NCBI RefSeq assembly: GCF_003797945.1
Contig: NZ_RKKU01000005.1
Span: 62,001 to 126,000, forward strand
Length of the DNA: 64,000 nucleotides
Direction: 5' to 3'
From: Pseudomonas neustonica
Lineage (GTDB): Bacteria; Pseudomonadota; Gammaproteobacteria; Pseudomonadales; Pseudomonadaceae
The notes beneath the pieces are model-generated. The model made no database searches and was not told the origin of the DNA. It saw only the letters and a list, made by a program, of their open reading frames with translations. The position numbers and the translations under genes are program-made. Numbering within the stretch: the first letter of the stretch is position 1; every line of letters begins with the position of its first letter. This document shows, piece after piece, positions 43,410-52,285 of the stretch.

Positions 43410-44042
43410 ATGCGTGCGTTGTTAACCGTTGGTCTGATCTGGCTGCTCGGCAGCTTCGGTATGGCTCAGGCGCAAGAGGCGCCTTACCAGGCCGGTGTGC
43501 ATTACGCCGTACTGCCTACGCCTGCCACTACCCAGGACCCCGACAAAATCGAAGTGGCCGAACTATTCTGGTACGGCTGCCCGCATTGTTTTTCGTTCCA
43601 GCCAACGCTGCACGCCTGGTCAGAGACCTTGCCTGAAGATGTTAATTTCCGTCCGGTTCCCGCCATGTTTGGCGGCGACTGGAACACCCACGCTCAACTG
43701 TTCTACACCCTGGAAAGTCTCGGCAAACTGGATGAAACCCATGACGCCGTGTTCAACGCTATCCACAGAGAGAACAATCGCCTGAACACCGAAGAGGTCA
43801 TGGTCGAGTTCCTTGAGCCCTATGGCATCAGCGAGGAAGACTTCAATAAAGCGTGGAACTCCTTTGGCGTGAAGAGCAAGATGAGCCAGGCCGAGCAGCT
43901 CGCACGTGCTTATCGCGCTACCGGCGTGCCTTGCCTGATCGTCAATGGCAAGTACCGCATTGAAGGCAAGATGGCTGGCAGCTTCGAGAATATGCTGAAA
44001 ATTGCCGAGTATCTGGTCGAGCAGGAACGTCAAGCACAGTAA
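43410..44042 (+). CDS. dsbA: thiol:disulfide interchange protein DsbA
   Basis: A 210-residue periplasmic oxidase with a signal peptide (cleavage near AQAQE, residue 20). The catalytic thioredoxin-fold motif is GCPHCFSF (CPHC, about residue 52), and the cis-proline site is VPCLIV near residue 170, where a cysteine follows the proline as in some pseudomonad DsbAs. Start at 43410 has GGAG 7 nt upstream; a longer TTG frame begins before that site. Lies right after its own decayed copy. Confidence 0.94.
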   Translation: MRALLTVGLIWLLGSFGMAQAQEAPYQAGVHYAVLPTPATTQDPDKIEVAELFWYGCPHCFSFQPTLHAWSETLPEDVNFRPVPAMFGGDWNTHAQLFYTLESLGKLDETHDAVFNAIHRENNRLNTEEVMVEFLEPYGISEEDFNKAWNSFGVKSKMSQAEQLARAYRATGVPCLIVNGKYRIEGKMAGSFENMLKIAEYLVEQERQAQ

Positions 44043-44054
44043 AGGAACGCTCGC

Positions 44055-44924
44055 ATGCTATCGGCTGGCAACATAAAAGGCTTTCGTAATTCACGCGGCT
44101 CCATGTCGCCAGCCGAGCTACGCACCAACCACGAGTGCACTCCCTGTGAGCAGAAGCTGCCCGATGTGCTGCGCCTGCTCAGCTTCAACATTCAAGTCGG
44201 CAACAATACTCAGCATTATCGCCACTACCTGACTCGCAGCTGGCAGCACCTGCTGCCCCATGCCGGTCGGCATATACAGCTGGGCAAAGTCGCCCAACTG
44301 CTGAGCGATTTCGACCTGGTAGCCTTACAGGAAGTAGACGGCGGCAGCCTGCGCTCGGGCTTCATCAATCAAGTGGAACATCTTGCCCGCGAATGTGGCT
44401 TCCCCTACTGGTATCAACAACTCAACCGTAACCTTGGACGCTTTGCCCAGCATTCCAACGGGTTGCTGAGCCGCTATGCGCCTGAGCTGCTGGAAGATCA
44501 CAAACTGCCGGGCATACTGCCTGGACGCGGCGCAATCCTGACCCAGTACGGCCAAGGCGAAGAGTCCTTGTTGGTGGTCATGATGCATCTAGCGCTCAGC
44601 CCCAAAGGGCGCGCCAATCAGTTGGCCTATATTCGCGAACGCATTGCAGATCACCGCCACGTGGTACTGATGGGCGATATGAATACCCATGCCGAAGATC
44701 TCCTGGAAAAATCACCATTGCAGGGCAGTAAGCTGCACACGGCGACGCTACCGGGCACCTATCCAAGCTGGAAGCCCGCCAAGGTGCTGGATCATATTTT
44801 GATCAGCCCCAGCCTGAGCATTGAACAGGTAGACGTGCTGCCACACGCCATCTCTGATCACTTACCGGTCGCCATGCACATTCGCCTACCTGACACTCTC
44901 TGCAAACCGAGCTCACAAGGCTAG
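44055..44924 (+). CDS. endonuclease/exonuclease/phosphatase (EEP) family hydrolase
   Basis: A 289-residue protein following dsbA by 12 bp. EEP motifs are present: LLSFNIQVGNN (metal-binding Asn), VALQEVDGGSL (catalytic Glu), LVVMMHLAL, VLMGDMNTH (catalytic Asp/Asn pair) and the terminal SDHLPV (Asp-His). The substrate could be DNA, a phospholipid or a phosphoester. Partial cysteines ECTPCEQ near residue 30 are odd for the family. In P. aeruginosa the equivalent gene sits at the same place. Confidence 0.88.
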   Translation: MLSAGNIKGFRNSRGSMSPAELRTNHECTPCEQKLPDVLRLLSFNIQVGNNTQHYRHYLTRSWQHLLPHAGRHIQLGKVAQLLSDFDLVALQEVDGGSLRSGFINQVEHLARECGFPYWYQQLNRNLGRFAQHSNGLLSRYAPELLEDHKLPGILPGRGAILTQYGQGEESLLVVMMHLALSPKGRANQLAYIRERIADHRHVVLMGDMNTHAEDLLEKSPLQGSKLHTATLPGTYPSWKPAKVLDHILISPSLSIEQVDVLPHAISDHLPVAMHIRLPDTLCKPSSQG

Positions 44925-44972
44925 CCAGAATTTGTGGTTCACCTATAATCTCTGGAAACATCTGGAGCCTGC

Positions 44973-46739
44973 ATGTCTGCCACCCACCCATATTCTTCCA
45001 GTTCGGAGCAATCCAGAGAGCCAAGCGAGCAAGAAGAAATGCTTAAGCGCGGACTCGTACGCGTAAGTATTGCGGCAGAGGGCATTGATCCACTGCTGGA
45101 TCGCCGCTTGAAAGAGCTGCGTAACTCGCTGCGCAGTGACGCACCGGCGTCCATGCTTACGGCACTGCTGCCTGACCTCGAACGGGCTGTCTTGGCTGCA
45201 GACCAATCACGCCAACAACGCAGGGACCAAGTCTGCGCACTATTGAAGAAATTGATTCGCCAACTGCAAGAACGTGATCCGCCCAAGGAGACTGATAGAG
45301 CATTGCGCGCCTTGAGCAAGCCGCTCGATGCGCAGGATAATATCGCGCAAAGCCTACCCAAGTTGCTGCAAGAGCTGACACAGCTGCAGGCTGCGGCCTT
45401 GAACAGCACACCGGAACAGAGTTCATCAGGCCTTTGGTCCCGGCTATTCAGTAAGCCCAGCGAAACGCCTGCGGGGCATTCCCAGATCGATGAGCTGGCA
45501 GAGCTTCCAGCATCGCCAGCTGAAGAACCTTTGCTCGCCGAGCAAGCTGCTACCAGCCTGGAACAGCCAGCCACAGAAGCGGCCCCTACGGTAGAGACAG
45601 CAATAGAAACCGCAGCCGGCGATACGCCCGAAACCAGCGCAAAGGTGTCCGGCAATATCAGCGGAGAGGAGCAAAACTACTCAAAAGTCGCCGCTCACGT
45701 CGAATCCATCCTGCTAAATTTGCTCAATGGCATGCAGCTGCTGGAGCAGCAGGAGACTGACTGTCAGCGACTGCGTGACCAGGTCAGCAAGGGCCTGAAC
45801 TGGTATGAGCTTACGGCGGTACTTGATGCATTAGCGGCGCTGGTATTGAATTCCCAGCAAAACCGACAGGTCGAATTTGAGAGTTACCTGCAGCAACTCA
45901 ACCAGCGCCTTAGTCAGTTTCAGGGCAACCTGGAAGATGCGCAAAGCTCCTACGTTGACTCTTTGGAGACCGACCGAACACTGGAAGTCGACATTCGCGA
46001 TGAAGTTAAAGTGCTGCATGAAGATGTGCGCGAAGCCGAAGACCTGGATACCCTGAAAGCCAATGTCGAGGCCAAGCTTAGCTCGCTGCTGAGCAAGGTA
46101 GACCTCGCGCGCGACAGGCGCGAAGCGCGTGACAGCAAGGTGTCTGAGCGACTGACTACTATGGTAGAGCGCATCCAGGTGATGGAAGTGGAGGCGCAGA
46201 CATTCCGCAAGCATCTGGAAGAACAACGCCAGCAAGCGATGATCGATACGCTCACCGGCCTGGCCAACCGCGCCGGCTTGCAAAAACGCATGAGCGAAGA
46301 GTTTGAACGCTGGCAGCGCTACGGCGGACAATTGCTGCTGGTAGTACTGGACGTCGACCACTTCAAATCAATCAACGACCGTTTTGGCCACCTGGCAGGT
46401 GACAAGGTATTGCGCCTGATTGCACTGCAGCTATCACGCCGACTGCGCAAAACCGACTACATCGGTCGCTTTGGCGGTGAAGAGTTTGTGGTGCTAATGC
46501 CGGGCACCACACTGGAACAAGGCGCGATTGCGCTGGAGGAGCTACGCGCTGGCATTGAGGGTAGCCCATTCCACTTCAAGAACGAGCCGGTGAGAGTCAC
46601 TATTTCAATCGGCTACACCCAGTTCTGTAAGGGCGACACCCTAGACACCGTGTTCGAGCGTGCCGATAAAGCCATGTACAGCGCCAAGGATCAGGGGCGC
46701 AATCAAGTCATACAAGATTCCCACGGCACGCACGCCTGA
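44973..46739 (+). CDS. dgcP: cytosolic diguanylate cyclase, DgcP-like
   Basis: A 588-residue protein. An N-terminal helical region (about 1-130) and an acidic Ala/Glu/Thr-rich linker (about 150-220) precede long coiled-coil-like helices (about 225-410) and a C-terminal GGDEF domain with GGEEF (near residue 510) and an upstream RKTD inhibitory site. No membrane helix. Position and architecture match DgcP of P. aeruginosa, a polar cyclase that interacts with FimV and affects biofilm. The symbol is assigned from synteny and layout. Confidence 0.85.
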   Translation: MSATHPYSSSSEQSREPSEQEEMLKRGLVRVSIAAEGIDPLLDRRLKELRNSLRSDAPASMLTALLPDLERAVLAADQSRQQRRDQVCALLKKLIRQLQERDPPKETDRALRALSKPLDAQDNIAQSLPKLLQELTQLQAAALNSTPEQSSSGLWSRLFSKPSETPAGHSQIDELAELPASPAEEPLLAEQAATSLEQPATEAAPTVETAIETAAGDTPETSAKVSGNISGEEQNYSKVAAHVESILLNLLNGMQLLEQQETDCQRLRDQVSKGLNWYELTAVLDALAALVLNSQQNRQVEFESYLQQLNQRLSQFQGNLEDAQSSYVDSLETDRTLEVDIRDEVKVLHEDVREAEDLDTLKANVEAKLSSLLSKVDLARDRREARDSKVSERLTTMVERIQVMEVEAQTFRKHLEEQRQQAMIDTLTGLANRAGLQKRMSEEFERWQRYGGQLLLVVLDVDHFKSINDRFGHLAGDKVLRLIALQLSRRLRKTDYIGRFGGEEFVVLMPGTTLEQGAIALEELRAGIEGSPFHFKNEPVRVTISIGYTQFCKGDTLDTVFERADKAMYSAKDQGRNQVIQDSHGTHA

Positions 46740-46788
46740 TCTCCCGGCGTGCTAACCTGCGCGCCTTGACCGCTACAGGTAACGTCCA

Positions 46789-47682
46789 GTGAGCTATTGG
46801 AAAACACTACTACCGGCATTAGCGCTCATCGCCGGCTGCAGTGAGCAGCTGGTGATTGACGATCGATATCAGGCAACTAGCCAGGACAGCCGCGTGCAGT
46901 ACATAGTGCTGCACTACACCTCATCCGGCTTCGAGCGCTCGTTCAAGGTTTTAACTGAGGCAGGTGTCAGCAGCCACTACCTGATCAGTGACCATGACCC
47001 TATGGTTTATCGTCTGGTGGATGAAAACCAGCGCGCCTGGCACGCCGGCGCCAGCAGTTGGCAAGGGCGTACCTGGCTCAATTCCAGTTCCATCGGCATT
47101 GAGCTGGTAAATGACGGCTATGTTAACCGCGGCGACTGCCGCCAATGGCAGCCTTGGGATCAGCGTCAGATCGACGCGCTAATTACACTGCTACGCGATA
47201 TTGAGCAGCGCCATGATCTGAGCCCGGAAGCGGTAGTCGGGCACAGCGATATAGCACCGCAACGCAAGGTCGATCCCGGCCCGCTCTTTCCATGGCAGCA
47301 ACTGGTCGCCGCTGGCGTTGCCATCGGGCCTGATGCGCAAGAGGTCGCCAAGATGCAACAGTGGCTGGTAGGGCGCATCCCCGCCGTAAGCTGGTTTCAA
47401 CAAAGCCTGGCGGCTTGGGGATATAAGGTGCCGCAAAGCGGGGAGCTGGATAACGCCACCCGCAACGTCATAGCCGCGTTTCAGATGCGCTTTCGCCAAG
47501 CCGATTATCGAGGACAGCCCGACAGCCAGACAGCCGCATTACTGGCAGCACTGGTCCCGGCGCAAGCCCAGGCGCTGCTTAGTGAGCGTCAACCGCAGTG
47601 GTACATACCAGACGAGAATCCATCAATGCCGCAGTCCGGTGCACCGCTGCCGCCGTGTACTCCTCATCATCCAGCAGGCTGA
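46789..47682 (+). CDS. periplasmic N-acetylmuramoyl-L-alanine amidase, AmpDh2-like lipoprotein
   Basis: A 297-residue protein starting at a GTG. Signal with lipobox IAGC at about residues 14-17. Amidase_2 domain: zinc ligands in LHYTSSG, the IGIELVND glutamate, and VVGHSDIAPQRKVDPGPLFPW. A peptidoglycan-binding domain follows (about 195-255). The last 40 residues (from about SERQPQW) are an unusual Pro/Gln-rich tail that overlaps the convergent DUF1330 gene by 104 bp, suggesting stop loss. It recycles or turns over muropeptides; AmpDh2 and AmpDh3 also affect beta-lactamase induction. Confidence 0.88.
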   Translation: MSYWKTLLPALALIAGCSEQLVIDDRYQATSQDSRVQYIVLHYTSSGFERSFKVLTEAGVSSHYLISDHDPMVYRLVDENQRAWHAGASSWQGRTWLNSSSIGIELVNDGYVNRGDCRQWQPWDQRQIDALITLLRDIEQRHDLSPEAVVGHSDIAPQRKVDPGPLFPWQQLVAAGVAIGPDAQEVAKMQQWLVGRIPAVSWFQQSLAAWGYKVPQSGELDNATRNVIAAFQMRFRQADYRGQPDSQTAALLAALVPAQAQALLSERQPQWYIPDENPSMPQSGAPLPPCTPHHPAG

Positions 47683-47992
47683 GAAAGGCAGACAGGCTGG
47701 GGTACTCGAATATCAGCACCTGATCCCACTGCTCGCCCTGCGGGGCGATCAAGGTATGTAACGCCTTACCCTGCAACAAAATAGTGGCGCCTGCCGCCGC
47801 CATCTTGTCTGTCACCGCACGCAGATAACGAGCATAGGCCTCACGGCCGGAACAGGGACTGACGTCATGACCGGATGGATACTCGGCATGGGCATTGAAG
47901 CGCAGCAGATTGAGCATCTGGATACGGGTATCTGCCGGGACCTTCTCGACAAGGGTCTTGAGGTTACCGGCGGTAGGGTTGAGACTCGGCAT
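47579..47992 (-). CDS. DUF1330-family protein
   Basis: A 137-residue protein with MLNLLRFNAHAEYPSG, GREAYARYLRAVTDKM and VLIFEYPSLSAFLSLL, the features of DUF1330, a ferredoxin-like fold that binds small aromatic or peroxide-type ligands in its relatives. It overlaps the amidase gene 3' ends by 104 bp, an unusual extent, and ends in SRLVCTTAVDAH. Coding on this strand is supported by the clear family match. Confidence 0.83.
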   Translation of the reverse strand: MPSLNPTAGNLKTLVEKVPADTRIQMLNLLRFNAHAEYPSGHDVSPCSGREAYARYLRAVTDKMAAAGATILLQGKALHTLIAPQGEQWDQVLIFEYPSLSAFLSLLDDEEYTAAAVHRTAALMDSRLVCTTAVDAH

Positions 47993-48114
47993 TAGACTTC
48001 CTTTGCAGCGGGACTGGACTAACTGTCAGCAAAGCAGGCAAGCTCCGCCTACGCCAGCGGCGCACGGCAGAAATGTCGGCGTTATTGCTCAGTACTACAG
48101 GAAAACCGCATTAC

Positions 48115-49344
48115 ATGCTCAACTGGATCTGGCTCGGCTTCTTTCTCAGCGCCTTCGCCGCCGCACTCTGGCAGTGGCTGGGCCTCGGCGACGCCGAGGT
48201 ATTCAGCCGACTGGTCAGCGCCTTGTTCGAGATGGCGCGGCTGAGTGTAGAAATCGTATTGGTGCTGGTGGGCACCATGACCCTTTGGCTGGGCTTTCTC
48301 AATATTGCCGAAAAAGCCGGGCTTATCAGCCTGATGGCGCGTTTACTCGATCCGCTGTTTCGTCGCCTGATGCCGGAGGTGCCCAGCGGTCACCCGGCGC
48401 TGGGCCACATCACCATGAACTTTGCCGCCAACGTGCTAGGGCTGGATAACGCTGCCACACCAATCGGCATCAAGGCCATGCACTCGCTGCAGACACTCAA
48501 CCCGAGCAAGGATACCGCCAGTAATGCGCAGATCCTGTTCATGGTGCTCAACACCTCTTCGCTCACATTGCTACCGGTCACCGTATTCATGTACCGCGCG
48601 CAGCAGGGCGCCAGCGATCCTACCGAGGTGTTTCTGCCTATCCTCTTGGCGACCACCGCTTCCAGCCTGGTGGGCCTGCTCAGCGTAGCGCTGATGCAGC
48701 GGCTTAAACTATGGGACCCGGTGGTACTTGCCTATCTGGCCGCCGGTGCAGCCTTCCTGGGACTGTTGCTGACGACCCTCGCCGGACTCTCTTCTGAGGC
48801 ACTGGCCGCCACTTCGACGCTGGTCGGCAATCTGACACTGTTCGGTATCATCATCGCCTTTTTGCTGATTGCCGCGCTGCGCAAGGTGAACGTCTACGAT
48901 AGCTTCATTGAGGGAGCCAAGCAGGGCTTTGAGGTGTCTGTTTCGCTCTTACCCTACCTCGTCGCCATGCTGGTTGCCGTAGGTGTACTGCGTGCCAGCG
49001 GCGTACTGGATGCAGGATTGGATGGCATCCGTTGGCTAGCCGAAACCTGCGGCTGGGATACCCGTTTTGTCGATGCGCTACCGACCGCCTTTATCAAGCC
49101 CCTGTCAGGCAGTGGCGCGCGGGCAATGATGATCGAAACCATGAATACCTTCGGCGTCGATAGCTTCCCGGCAAAGATGGCCGCGACCTTCCAGGCCAGC
49201 ACCGAAACCACCTTCTATGTACTCGCGGTGTACTTCGGCGCCATCGGCATCAGCCGCGTACGCCACGCGCTGGGCTGCGCACTGCTGGCGGACCTGGCGG
49301 GCATGTTGACGGCGATTGGGGTTTGCTATTGGTTTTTTGGTTGA
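48115..49344 (+). CDS. SpmA/SpmB-like nucleoside recognition membrane protein
   Basis: A 409-residue protein from the ATG at 48115; the 14 residues upstream of it are dropped because relatives start MLNWIWLGFF. About ten hydrophobic helices, with MNFAANVLGLDNAATPIG near residue 100, the signature of SpmA, and GIKAMHSLQ; the second half resembles SpmB (PLSGSGARAMM and DSFPAKMAATFQAST). The fusion of SpmA and SpmB halves is usual in gammaproteobacteria. Function outside sporulation is unclear. Confidence 0.85.
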   Translation: MLNWIWLGFFLSAFAAALWQWLGLGDAEVFSRLVSALFEMARLSVEIVLVLVGTMTLWLGFLNIAEKAGLISLMARLLDPLFRRLMPEVPSGHPALGHITMNFAANVLGLDNAATPIGIKAMHSLQTLNPSKDTASNAQILFMVLNTSSLTLLPVTVFMYRAQQGASDPTEVFLPILLATTASSLVGLLSVALMQRLKLWDPVVLAYLAAGAAFLGLLLTTLAGLSSEALAATSTLVGNLTLFGIIIAFLLIAALRKVNVYDSFIEGAKQGFEVSVSLLPYLVAMLVAVGVLRASGVLDAGLDGIRWLAETCGWDTRFVDALPTAFIKPLSGSGARAMMIETMNTFGVDSFPAKMAATFQASTETTFYVLAVYFGAIGISRVRHALGCALLADLAGMLTAIGVCYWFFG

Positions 49345-49350
49345 GTTGAG

Positions 49351-49378
49351 CTTCAAGCTTCAAGCTTCAAGCTTCAAG
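49351..49378 (+). repeat. heptamer tandem repeat CTTCAAG x4
   Basis: Four perfect copies of CTTCAAG directly after the stop of the SpmAB-like gene. Confidence 0.85.
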
Positions 49379-49448
49379 TCAGAGCTTAGCTGGCCATCGA
49401 GCGGCGCCAGGCTCACCCCTTATGCTAACCTGTTTGGCACACACACCC

Positions 49449-49476
49449 GCTTGCGGCTTGTAGCTTGCCGCTTGTA
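49449..49476 (+). repeat. heptamer repeat GCTTGnn x4
   Basis: GCTTGCG, GCTTGTA, GCTTGCC, GCTTGTA in exact 7-bp register, 14 bp before the start of the MBL-fold gene. Same class as the repeats at 41007, 41064, 49351 and 50840. Confidence 0.8.
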
Positions 49477-49490
49477 GCAGAGAGAAATGC

Positions 49491-50828
49491 ATGCCCGCCC
49501 CCCGCTTCGACCAACTCCACCGCCAACCCGGCCCCTGGTTCGTGGCGCTGGGCGGTGCGGGCATGTTTGGCGCCAACTTTTATCTCTACGGCTCCGGCGG
49601 CGAGTGGATTGCCATAGACTGCGGCTTTGCGCTGAACGCCACCCCCAGTGGCCGCAATAGCGTGACGGTACCCAGCCTGTCGGCGCTGGAGCGGCATGAC
49701 ATCAAGCTCTCGGCCATCCTCATTACCCATGGCCACGAAGACCACATTGGCGCTATCCCGCATATTTGGCGGGCCATGGATTGTCCGATCTACGCCAGCC
49801 CCTTTGCTGCTCGACTGATCCGAGCGAAGCTCGACCCTGGCCTGACCTGGCCACGCATCCACGAGATTCAACCGCTAGAGCCCATCGGCATTGGCGCTTT
49901 TCAGGCTGAATGGATACCCGTCACGCACTCCATCCCCGAATCCCACGCCATCATGCTCGACGTCGCCGGTAAACGGCTCTACCACAGCGGCGACTGGAAG
50001 CTGGACGCTCAGCCGGTGGTGGGCGGTCTGACCGCGCAGGGGCGCTTGCAAGCGTTAGGACGGCAAGGCGTAGATGTGATCATCGGCGACTCGACCAACG
50101 CGCCGGTTGCCGGCGCCAGCCGCACGGAAGCGGCGGTGCAAAACGGTCTGCAGGATGCCATTAAACCCTGCAGTCAACGCGTTATCGTCACCTGCTTTGC
50201 CAGCAATCTGGCCCGCCTGCACAGCCTGGCTGAAATCGCGTTTGACTGTGGCCGCTACGCAGCACTGCTGGGACGCAGTCTGGTCAACATGCACGGCTTT
50301 GGCCGCGCACAGGGCTACCTCAATAGTCGTCCCGGTTATATCGGCCCGTGGGAATTGGGCCACCTGCCACGCGAGCAGCAAATGTGGATCTGCACCGGCA
50401 GTCAGGGCGAACCTGCTGCTGCTCTGGGCCGACTGGCCAGCGGCAATCACCCACAGCTCAGTCTGGAACCAGGCGACACCGTGGTGTTCTCCTCACGCCT
50501 TATTCCCGGCAACGAAGAGGCGCTAGCGCGGATCAAACAGGGGTTGAAAGAGCAGGGGGTGCAGATCATTGATGACGATATGGCACCGATCCACGCATCC
50601 GGCCATCCACCGCAGGAAGATCTGCGCGAACTCTATGGCTGGTTGAAAGCGCGCTACCTGCTACCAGTACATGGCGAGCTATACCACCAGCAGGCGCACA
50701 TGCAGTTTGGCCGCAGCCTGGGATTGGGTGGTCTGGTGCCAAACAATGGCGACTTGATCGACCTCAGCGCCCAGCCCTGCAAGGTAGCCGAATTACCCCA
50801 CGGGCTGGTCGAACTGCAGCAACGCTAA
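49491..50828 (+). CDS. MBL-fold (beta-CASP) metallo-hydrolase, RNase J-like
   Basis: A 445-residue protein. The metal motif HGHEDHIG (HxHxDH, about residue 83) and downstream SIPESHAIML and YHSGDWKLD belong to the metallo-beta-lactamase core. The middle part with VTCFASNLARLHSL and GSQGEPAAALGRLA is the beta-CASP insertion, and VHGELYHQQAH near 395 the last motif. Closest in layout to RNase J, which is unusual in gammaproteobacteria whose main endoribonuclease is RNase E. Its role may lie in RNA turnover or in DNA-end processing. Confidence 0.87.
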   Translation: MPAPRFDQLHRQPGPWFVALGGAGMFGANFYLYGSGGEWIAIDCGFALNATPSGRNSVTVPSLSALERHDIKLSAILITHGHEDHIGAIPHIWRAMDCPIYASPFAARLIRAKLDPGLTWPRIHEIQPLEPIGIGAFQAEWIPVTHSIPESHAIMLDVAGKRLYHSGDWKLDAQPVVGGLTAQGRLQALGRQGVDVIIGDSTNAPVAGASRTEAAVQNGLQDAIKPCSQRVIVTCFASNLARLHSLAEIAFDCGRYAALLGRSLVNMHGFGRAQGYLNSRPGYIGPWELGHLPREQQMWICTGSQGEPAAALGRLASGNHPQLSLEPGDTVVFSSRLIPGNEEALARIKQGLKEQGVQIIDDDMAPIHASGHPPQEDLRELYGWLKARYLLPVHGELYHQQAHMQFGRSLGLGGLVPNNGDLIDLSAQPCKVAELPHGLVELQQR

Positions 50829-50839
50829 CCGCCCCTCCC

Positions 50840-50888
50840 GCTTCCAGCTTGAGACTTACGGCTTCTAGCTTGTCGCTTGCAGCGTGAA
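50840..50888 (+). repeat. degenerate heptamer repeat GCTTnnn x7
   Basis: Seven units in strict 7-bp register, GCTTCCA, GCTTGAG, ACTTACG, GCTTCTA, GCTTGTC, GCTTGCA, GCGTGAA, filling the convergent gap between the RNase J-like and PuuB-like genes. Confidence 0.7.
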
Positions 50889-50890
50889 AC

Positions 50891-52195
50891 CTAAAACAAC
50901 TCCTTGGCCTGCTCCCAGAGCATGCCCATCGCCAGCAGCGGCGCGCGGAAGCGCTGACCGCCAGGAAAGGCCATGTGCGGCACCTTGGCGAACAGTTCAA
51001 AACCATTGCTGGCCTGACCGCTGATAGCTTCGGCGAGTAGTTTGGCCGAGAGATGCGTAGCGTTGACGCCGTGACCGGAATAGGCCTGGGCGTAAAACAC
51101 GTTGGGCTGGTCAGGCAGCTTGCCGATTTGCGGCAGGCGGTTGGCACCGATGCCGATCATGCCGCCCCATTGATAATCGATTTTCACGCCCGCCAGCTGC
51201 GGAAATACCTTGAGCATCTTCGGCTGCATATAAGCAGCAATGTCCGCTGGATCACGACCAGAGTAATGGCAGGCACCACCAAACAACAGGCGGTGATCCG
51301 CCGACATCCGATAGTAGTCCAGCGCCACGCGCTGATCACAAAGCGCCATATTTTGTGGGATGAGGCTACGCGCACGCTCCTCGCCCAGCGGTTCGGTCGC
51401 GATCACATAGCTGCCAGCCGGAATCACCGTGCCGCTCAACTTGGGATGCAAGCGGCCCAGGTAGGCGTTGCAGCCAATCACTAATTGCTTGGCCTGTACC
51501 GTACCGGTTGCACTGTGAATGGTCAGGGTGCTGCCGTAGTCGATCTGCGTCACGGCCGAGTGCTCAAACAGACGAACGCCCAGCTGCTGCGCCGCGGCTG
51601 CTTCGCCTAGTGCCAGGTTAAGCGGATGCAGATGACCGGAGCCCATATCAGTCATACCGCCAATATAGCAATCGGAGTTCACGACCGTATGCAGTTGATC
51701 GCGCTCGATCATGCGCATTTCGTGGCTGTAACCCAGTGACTCCAACTCGGCCTTGTCTGCCAAAAAGCTGTCCATGTGCGCGGGCTTGTTGGCCAGATCG
51801 CAGTAGCCCATGGTCAGATCGCAGTCGATCCCAAACTCGGCAATCCGTCGCTTGACGATATCCACCGCCTCTATGCCCATCAGCTTGAGATTGCGCACAC
51901 CCTCAGCACCGATTTGCTTTTCAAACTGATCCACATCGTGACCGACACCACGGATGATCTGCCCACCATTTCGCCCGCTGGCGCCCCAACCAATCTGATG
52001 GGCCTCCAGCAGCACAACGGACAGGCCCTTCTGAGCCAACTCGATTGCGGTATTAAGGCCGGTAAAGCCACCGCCAACAATGCAGACATCAGCCAGCTCT
52101 TCACCCTGGAGCACCGGCAAGGACAGCTGACGATTGGCACTGGCGGCATAATAGGAAGGGGCATGCTGATGGGTATGAGTGGCGCTGACTGACAT
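50891..52195 (-). CDS. FAD-dependent amine/amino-acid oxidase, PuuB/OrdL-like
   Basis: A 434-residue flavoprotein. The dinucleotide motif VGGGFTGLNTAIELA is at about residue 36, and the FAD-linked GWGASGRNGGQI follows (about 72). The C-terminal half contains YYRMSADHRLLFGG and AYSGHGVNATHL. This layout matches gamma-glutamylputrescine oxidase and related OrdL-type oxidases. The gene next to it is dadR, as in P. aeruginosa, so a nitrogen-catabolic role fits, with the exact substrate open. Confidence 0.85.
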   Translation of the reverse strand: MSVSATHTHQHAPSYYAASANRQLSLPVLQGEELADVCIVGGGFTGLNTAIELAQKGLSVVLLEAHQIGWGASGRNGGQIIRGVGHDVDQFEKQIGAEGVRNLKLMGIEAVDIVKRRIAEFGIDCDLTMGYCDLANKPAHMDSFLADKAELESLGYSHEMRMIERDQLHTVVNSDCYIGGMTDMGSGHLHPLNLALGEAAAAQQLGVRLFEHSAVTQIDYGSTLTIHSATGTVQAKQLVIGCNAYLGRLHPKLSGTVIPAGSYVIATEPLGEERARSLIPQNMALCDQRVALDYYRMSADHRLLFGGACHYSGRDPADIAAYMQPKMLKVFPQLAGVKIDYQWGGMIGIGANRLPQIGKLPDQPNVFYAQAYSGHGVNATHLSAKLLAEAISGQASNGFELFAKVPHMAFPGGQRFRAPLLAMGMLWEQAKELF

Positions 52196-52285
52196 GGGAT
52201 ATCCGTTTGATATAGGCGAAATAGTGTCAATAAAAATTTACAGCAGCATAGAACATTAGCTACCCGCATAACAATGCCGCGGTAG

